In this document: positions 60,876 to 64,000 of the stretch, piece by piece | Layout: each line of letters begins with the position of its first letter | Numbering within the stretch: the stretch's first letter is position 1 | Notes under the pieces: generated by a model | Seen by the model: only the letters and a program-made list of their open reading frames with translations | Told to the model about the DNA's origin: nothing | Database searches by the model: none | Source: an uncultured Finegoldia sp. | Lineage (GTDB): Bacteria > Bacillota > Clostridia > Tissierellales > Peptoniphilaceae | DNA length: 64,000 bases | Reading direction: 5' to 3' | Assembly: GCF_947252345.1 (NCBI RefSeq) | Contig: NZ_CAMXVC010000001.1 | Span: 1-64,000 of the forward strand | Position numbers and translations under genes: made by a program

Positions 60876-61253
60876 ATGTTAAAATCATATCCTGCTATTT
60901 TTCATAAAGAAGAAGATTCATATTGGGTGGAATTTCCAGAGTTTGGCGGTGGAACTGAAGGAGATAATATCGAAGAAGCAATGGTGAATGCTCATCAAAT
61001 GTTGGAAAGCGTGTTGGCTACTTTCATTGATGAAGATCTTCCACTTCCCAAACCAAGTGATATTACAAAAATAAAAGTCGAAGATGGATTTACGTCTATG
61101 ATTCAAGTTGATCCCACACCATTTATCAAAAACAACAAAACCATCAGAAAAAATGTTACTGTCCCTGAATGGTTGGTTAGACTTTGTGACCGTCAAAATA
61201 TCAATTATTCCGAAGTTTTGACCACAGCTCTTGAAAAGAAAATCAACGCATAA
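60876..61253 (+). CDS. HicB-like antitoxin (orphan)
   Basis: A 125-residue HicB family protein. The N-terminal partial RNase H-like fold (SYPAIFHKEEDSYWVEFPEF, then EGDNIEEAMVNAHQML) is the HicB signature, and the C-terminal SEVLTTALEKKI looks like an RHH/HTH DNA-binding tail. HicA, which normally precedes or follows, is absent: no small double-stranded-RNA-binding-like frame is visible on either side. AAGGAGG precedes ATG. TTATGC and GCATAA (60832-60863), plus ATGCGCAT, form a possible operator. Confidence 0.8.
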   Translation: MLKSYPAIFHKEEDSYWVEFPEFGGGTEGDNIEEAMVNAHQMLESVLATFIDEDLPLPKPSDITKIKVEDGFTSMIQVDPTPFIKNNKTIRKNVTVPEWLVRLCDRQNINYSEVLTTALEKKINA

Positions 61254-61276
61254 TTTTGTAAATATTTTATTTCCCT

Positions 61277-61300
61277 AAGCCACATTGCGTGGCTTTTTTT
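61277..61300 (+). terminator. Terminator of the HicB gene
   Basis: AAGCCAC and GTGGCTT arms followed by T7, closely similar to the terminator at 60257. Confidence 0.8.
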
Positions 61301-61530
61301 GTGTGTGTGAAAAATGATTAAAAATTATTCCGATTGATTTCATCTTCAGATATACAATCCACTAATTTTATATGTTTTAGCTATTGATTTAAGTCCACCT
61401 CATTCACCTGATAAGTATTCTAGTACAAATTTTATTTTAAATTTTTTTGTGTATTTTGGCATACAAAAGCCCCTCCATCCGCATTCCGTATTTTTGTGTT
61501 CATATCAATATTTTTTTGGAAAAAATGGTA
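61301..61530. other. Non-coding region before the CWB2-LRR gene
   Basis: No convincing frame is present. CCCCTCCATCCGCA at 61470 repeats one arm of the terminator at 43829 without its partner arm, suggesting a truncated or rearranged hairpin. The remainder is AT-rich with no recognised signal. Confidence 0.4.
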
Positions 61531-61560
61531 TTGACAATCAATATCAATGTGCCTTAGAAT
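61531..61560 (+). promoter_or_regulatory. Promoter overlapping a Fur-box-like sequence
   Basis: TTGACA (61531-61536) and TAGAAT (61555-61560), spacer 18 nt. TGACAATCAATATCA at 61532-61546 matches the 7-1-7 Fur consensus TGATAATNATTATCA at 12 of 14 positions and covers the -35 and part of the spacer. Iron-dependent repression is suggested. Confidence 0.55.
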
Positions 61561-61604
61561 TGTATTAGAGATTTTTCTCTAAAAAAATTTTTATAGGAGG
61601 TATT

Positions 61605-64000
61605 ATGAATACAAAAACAAAAAATAGTAAAAAAAGCATATCACTGTTATTAGCTATGACAATGATTTTTTCAAGTTTAATAACAGTAAATACATATGCT
61701 AGTGCATCTTCGTCAGAGTTATCTTTGGAGAGAATTTATGGAAAAAATAGATATGAGACATCCATTAATATTCTTGAGAAGATGGATACAAATAAAGCAT
61801 ATTTGGCTAACGGGAACAGCTTTGCAGATGCGTTATCTGTTGGTCCATTGGCAGGGAAAGAGAATGCTGCAATAGTTCTTAGTGATGGTAAGACTTTAGA
61901 TGTGGATAAATTAAAATCAAAGTCAATAACTGAGGTTACTATTGTAGGTGGAGAAAACTCAATATCAAATAATCTTGAAAATAATTTGAAAAAAAATTTC
62001 AAGGTATCCAGGATAGCTGGTAGAGATAGATATGAAACATCTCTTAAAATAGTTGAAAAAATGGGTGTAAATGATATTGCGATAGCCACGGGAAGGGATT
62101 TCCCTGATGCTTTAAGCGCAGGAGCATATTTGTCACAAAAAGGTATGCCATTGCTTTTAGTTGATGGACCTTTAGCTGGAAATATCCCTCAAAATTATAA
62201 TGTTGTTTATACTTTTGGAGGGGTAAATTCAATAAAAGAAACTTTCGGAAAAAGAATTTCTGGTAAAGATAGATATGAAACTTCGATGCAAATAGCTAAA
62301 GAATTTGGAAGTTTTGACACTGCTGTATTAGCATCTGGAAGAGTTTTTGCAGACGCCTTAGCATCAACACCTCTTGCAAAAAATCTTCATGCGCCAATAT
62401 TATTAACTAATGGAAATGACATTTCTAATGAAGTATTTGAGTTTCAAGGGCTTAAAAAAGTTGTTTTAGTTGGAGGAGAACAGAGTCTTTCTAAGGAGTT
62501 GGAAAAGAAATTACTAAACCCTAATAAAACTGAAGAATCAAAAGTAGGCAACACAACTCCAAATACAACTTCAAATACAACTTCAAGTACTACTTCAAGC
62601 ACTACTTCAAGTACTACTTCAAATACTACTTCAAGTACTACTTCAAATACTTCTTCAAATACTACTTCAAGTACTACTTCAAATACTACTTCAAGTACTA
62701 CTTCAAGTACTACTTCAAGTACTACTTCTACCACAACTCCTAATAAGAATAATGAAAATCCACAAAGCAATATTGATAATTCAAAAGAAGTAGTTGTTAA
62801 AGATGAGATTTTGAAAAAAGCGATAATAAACCAACTTAAGCATCAAAATATTTACAAAGATGGTCAGAAAATAACTGAAAAAATGATGTCACAGTTAAAA
62901 GGACTTGATTGTAATCTAAATTTCACTCAGTCAAGAAGGGGAGGAATAAAGTCATTAGAAGGTTTAGAGTATGCTGTAAATATGACAACCCTTGACCTTA
63001 CAGGAAATGAAGTCATCGACTTAACTCCTTTGAAAAAATGTAAAAATTTAGAAAATCTTGAATTAGATGACCAATATTTAGCAGAGAGTGGTCAATATCT
63101 TAAAGATATAACTCCTCTTAAAGAACTTACAAAACTTAAAAAATTAGTTTTGAAAAATAACAAAATAGAAGATTTAAGTGCAATTGGATATTTAACAAAT
63201 CTTGAAGAGTTAGATTTATATGGAAATAGAGGAATAAAATCAATAAATGGATTTGAAAATCTAAAAAAATTAAAGAAACTACTCTTGAATAGAACTGTAG
63301 GAATTACTGACATAAGCCCTCTAAAGGAATGTAAGGCTCTTGAAGAATTATCTATTCAAAACAACAAGGTTTCTTCTATTGAAGCTCTAAAAGACCACGA
63401 AAAATTAACAATTCTTGATATTTCAGGAAACAAGCAAATAACAGATTTATCACCTTTAGAGAAGTCAACTAAAATGACTAGACTTTTAGCTAATGGAAAT
63501 AAAATTCAAAGTTTAGATAGTTTAAAGAAATTGACAGAGTTAAAGGAAATTCACATTTCAGAGAATAACATAAAAGACCTAAGCCCGTTGGAAAAATTAG
63601 TAAATCTTGAAGATTTGGATATAAGTAACAACCCAGATATTGAATCATTAGACGTGCTAAAAAATCTGACAAATATAACAGAGCTTAAGATTAATAATGC
63701 AAAAAAAGTAAAGGACTTTTCTCCTATATCTAAACTTAAAAAGCTAGACGATTTAACAATCATTAGGTCAGGATTGACTGATGTATCATTCTTAAAAGGA
63801 CTTAATGAAATAACAGAAATGAATTTACAAAATAATCAAATTTCTGATATAAATCCTCTAGTTGATATGGCAAATCTAAGAGAACTAAAACTAGGTTATA
63901 ACAATATTTTTGATGCCTCACCTATAGGAAAGCTTAGAAGCAAATTTAAAGTTGCGGTAGAAATGGGCTCTCAAGAAGCTAAGATTGATGCTACAAGTAG
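61605..64000 (+). CDS. CWB2-(TTSx)n-LRR surface protein, 3' end outside window
   Basis: At least 798 codons, open at the window edge. Signal peptide about 1-34 (ends TYASA-like). Three CWB2 repeats follow (about 43-310; RIYGKNRYETS, RIAGRDRYETS, RISGKDRYETS starts and FADALS-type cores). A Thr/Ser linker (317-380) comes next. From about 397 a string of leucine-rich repeats of the internalin kind (LEELDLYGNRGIKSINGFENL, TDISPLKECKALEELSI) runs to the end. It would be wall-bound through CWB2 with the LRR domain displayed. Codons end mostly in A or T (ATT, GAT, AAT), unlike the C-rich third positions of its neighbours, which hints at a different origin. TAGGAGG precedes ATG. Confidence 0.92.
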   Translation, partial: MNTKTKNSKKSISLLLAMTMIFSSLITVNTYASASSSELSLERIYGKNRYETSINILEKMDTNKAYLANGNSFADALSVGPLAGKENAAIVLSDGKTLDVDKLKSKSITEVTIVGGENSISNNLENNLKKNFKVSRIAGRDRYETSLKIVEKMGVNDIAIATGRDFPDALSAGAYLSQKGMPLLLVDGPLAGNIPQNYNVVYTFGGVNSIKETFGKRISGKDRYETSMQIAKEFGSFDTAVLASGRVFADALASTPLAKNLHAPILLTNGNDISNEVFEFQGLKKVVLVGGEQSLSKELEKKLLNPNKTEESKVGNTTPNTTSNTTSSTTSSTTSSTTSNTTSSTTSNTSSNTTSSTTSNTTSSTTSSTTSSTTSTTTPNKNNENPQSNIDNSKEVVVKDEILKKAIINQLKHQNIYKDGQKITEKMMSQLKGLDCNLNFTQSRRGGIKSLEGLEYAVNMTTLDLTGNEVIDLTPLKKCKNLENLELDDQYLAESGQYLKDITPLKELTKLKKLVLKNNKIEDLSAIGYLTNLEELDLYGNRGIKSINGFENLKKLKKLLLNRTVGITDISPLKECKALEELSIQNNKVSSIEALKDHEKLTILDISGNKQITDLSPLEKSTKMTRLLANGNKIQSLDSLKKLTELKEIHISENNIKDLSPLEKLVNLEDLDISNNPDIESLDVLKNLTNITELKINNAKKVKDFSPISKLKKLDDLTIIRSGLTDVSFLKGLNEITEMNLQNNQISDINPLVDMANLRELKLGYNNIFDASPIGKLRSKFKVAVEMGSQEAKIDATS
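62553..62744 (+). repeat. Sixteen 12-bp TTSx linker repeats
   Basis: Units of ACTACTTCA plus AGT or AAT encode Thr-Thr-Ser-(Asn/Ser) sixteen times between the CWB2 and LRR parts. The near-identical DNA makes unit gain or loss by slippage likely, and the Thr/Ser density fits a glycosylated or extended stalk. Confidence 0.9.

Noticed and set aside
62444..62770. A - strand frame full of Val-Leu-Glu repeats
   Set aside because: It is the antisense of the TTSx codon repeat in the CWB2-LRR gene and has no ribosome site.

Overview
The window looks like a chromosomal segment of a low-GC, Gram-positive anaerobe of the class Tissierellia/Clostridia. A Finegoldia magna-like member of the Peptoniphilaceae is my best guess. 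The basis is the AT-rich composition, AGGAGG-type ribosome sites, lipoprotein-anchored ABC transporters, a proline T-box, a yybP-ykoY manganese riboswitch and two cell-wall-binding-repeat-2 (CWB2) surface proteins. The species is an inference, not a read-out.

Layout. 0-6.6 kb: MATE exporter, double GNAT acetyltransferase, a Fic protein behind a 52-bp tandem repeat, an XRE-regulator/membrane-protein pair behind three 24-bp-spaced operators, and proS under a CCU-specifier T-box. 6.6-13.1 kb: a TetR-MMPL-coiled-coil efflux operon with two palindromic operators, then purA. 13.3-19.3 kb: a frameshifted small membrane protein gene, a nucleoside deoxyribosyltransferase-like gene, a four-gene ABC/two-component operon and an M42 aminopeptidase. 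19.3-20 kb: a consensus promoter driving two very short ORFs (31 and 57 aa) that resemble nothing I know. 20-23.6 kb: ManNAcA sugar genes (wecB, wecC) with a glycosyltransferase. 24-27 kb: an ABC pair of the bacteriocin-immunity type. 27-32.2 kb: pstSCAB followed in the same operon by a response regulator and a histidine kinase. 32.3-38.2 kb: AhpD-like protein, MsrAB, DMT exporter, tRNA-Ser(CGA), glutamine-amidotransferase-like hydrolase, an ArsD homologue without cysteines, TraX-like and nucleoside-gate membrane proteins. 38.2-43.7 kb: isochorismatase-like hydrolase, ribokinase, two unknown membrane proteins, a secreted CWB2 protein and an AEC-like carrier. 43.8-49 kb: two M20 peptidases plus two membrane proteins, divergent from an unusual regulator. 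49-52.7 kb: a P-type ATPase under a Mn2+ riboswitch, and an MBL-fold hydrolase. 52.7-57 kb: a YnjBCD-like importer operon ending in a nucleoside hydrolase. 57.1-60.3 kb: YbaK deacylase, glutamate-cysteine ligase and an ATP-grasp ligase. 60.4-61.3 kb: two orphan antitoxin-like genes. 61.6 kb to the edge: a CWB2-(TTSx)n-leucine-rich-repeat surface protein cut by the window end.

How the genes work together. Several blocks are self-contained sensing and export units in which the DNA sites are visible beside the regulator (TetR, XRE, Fic, ribbon-helix-helix). The most interesting metabolic block is ybaK-gshA-ATP-grasp, which could make gamma-glutamylcysteine and ligate it to a further, unidentified amine or amino acid. 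The most interesting surface gene is the CWB2-LRR protein, whose promoter overlaps a Fur-box-like sequence. No phage, integrase, transposase or CRISPR array was seen.
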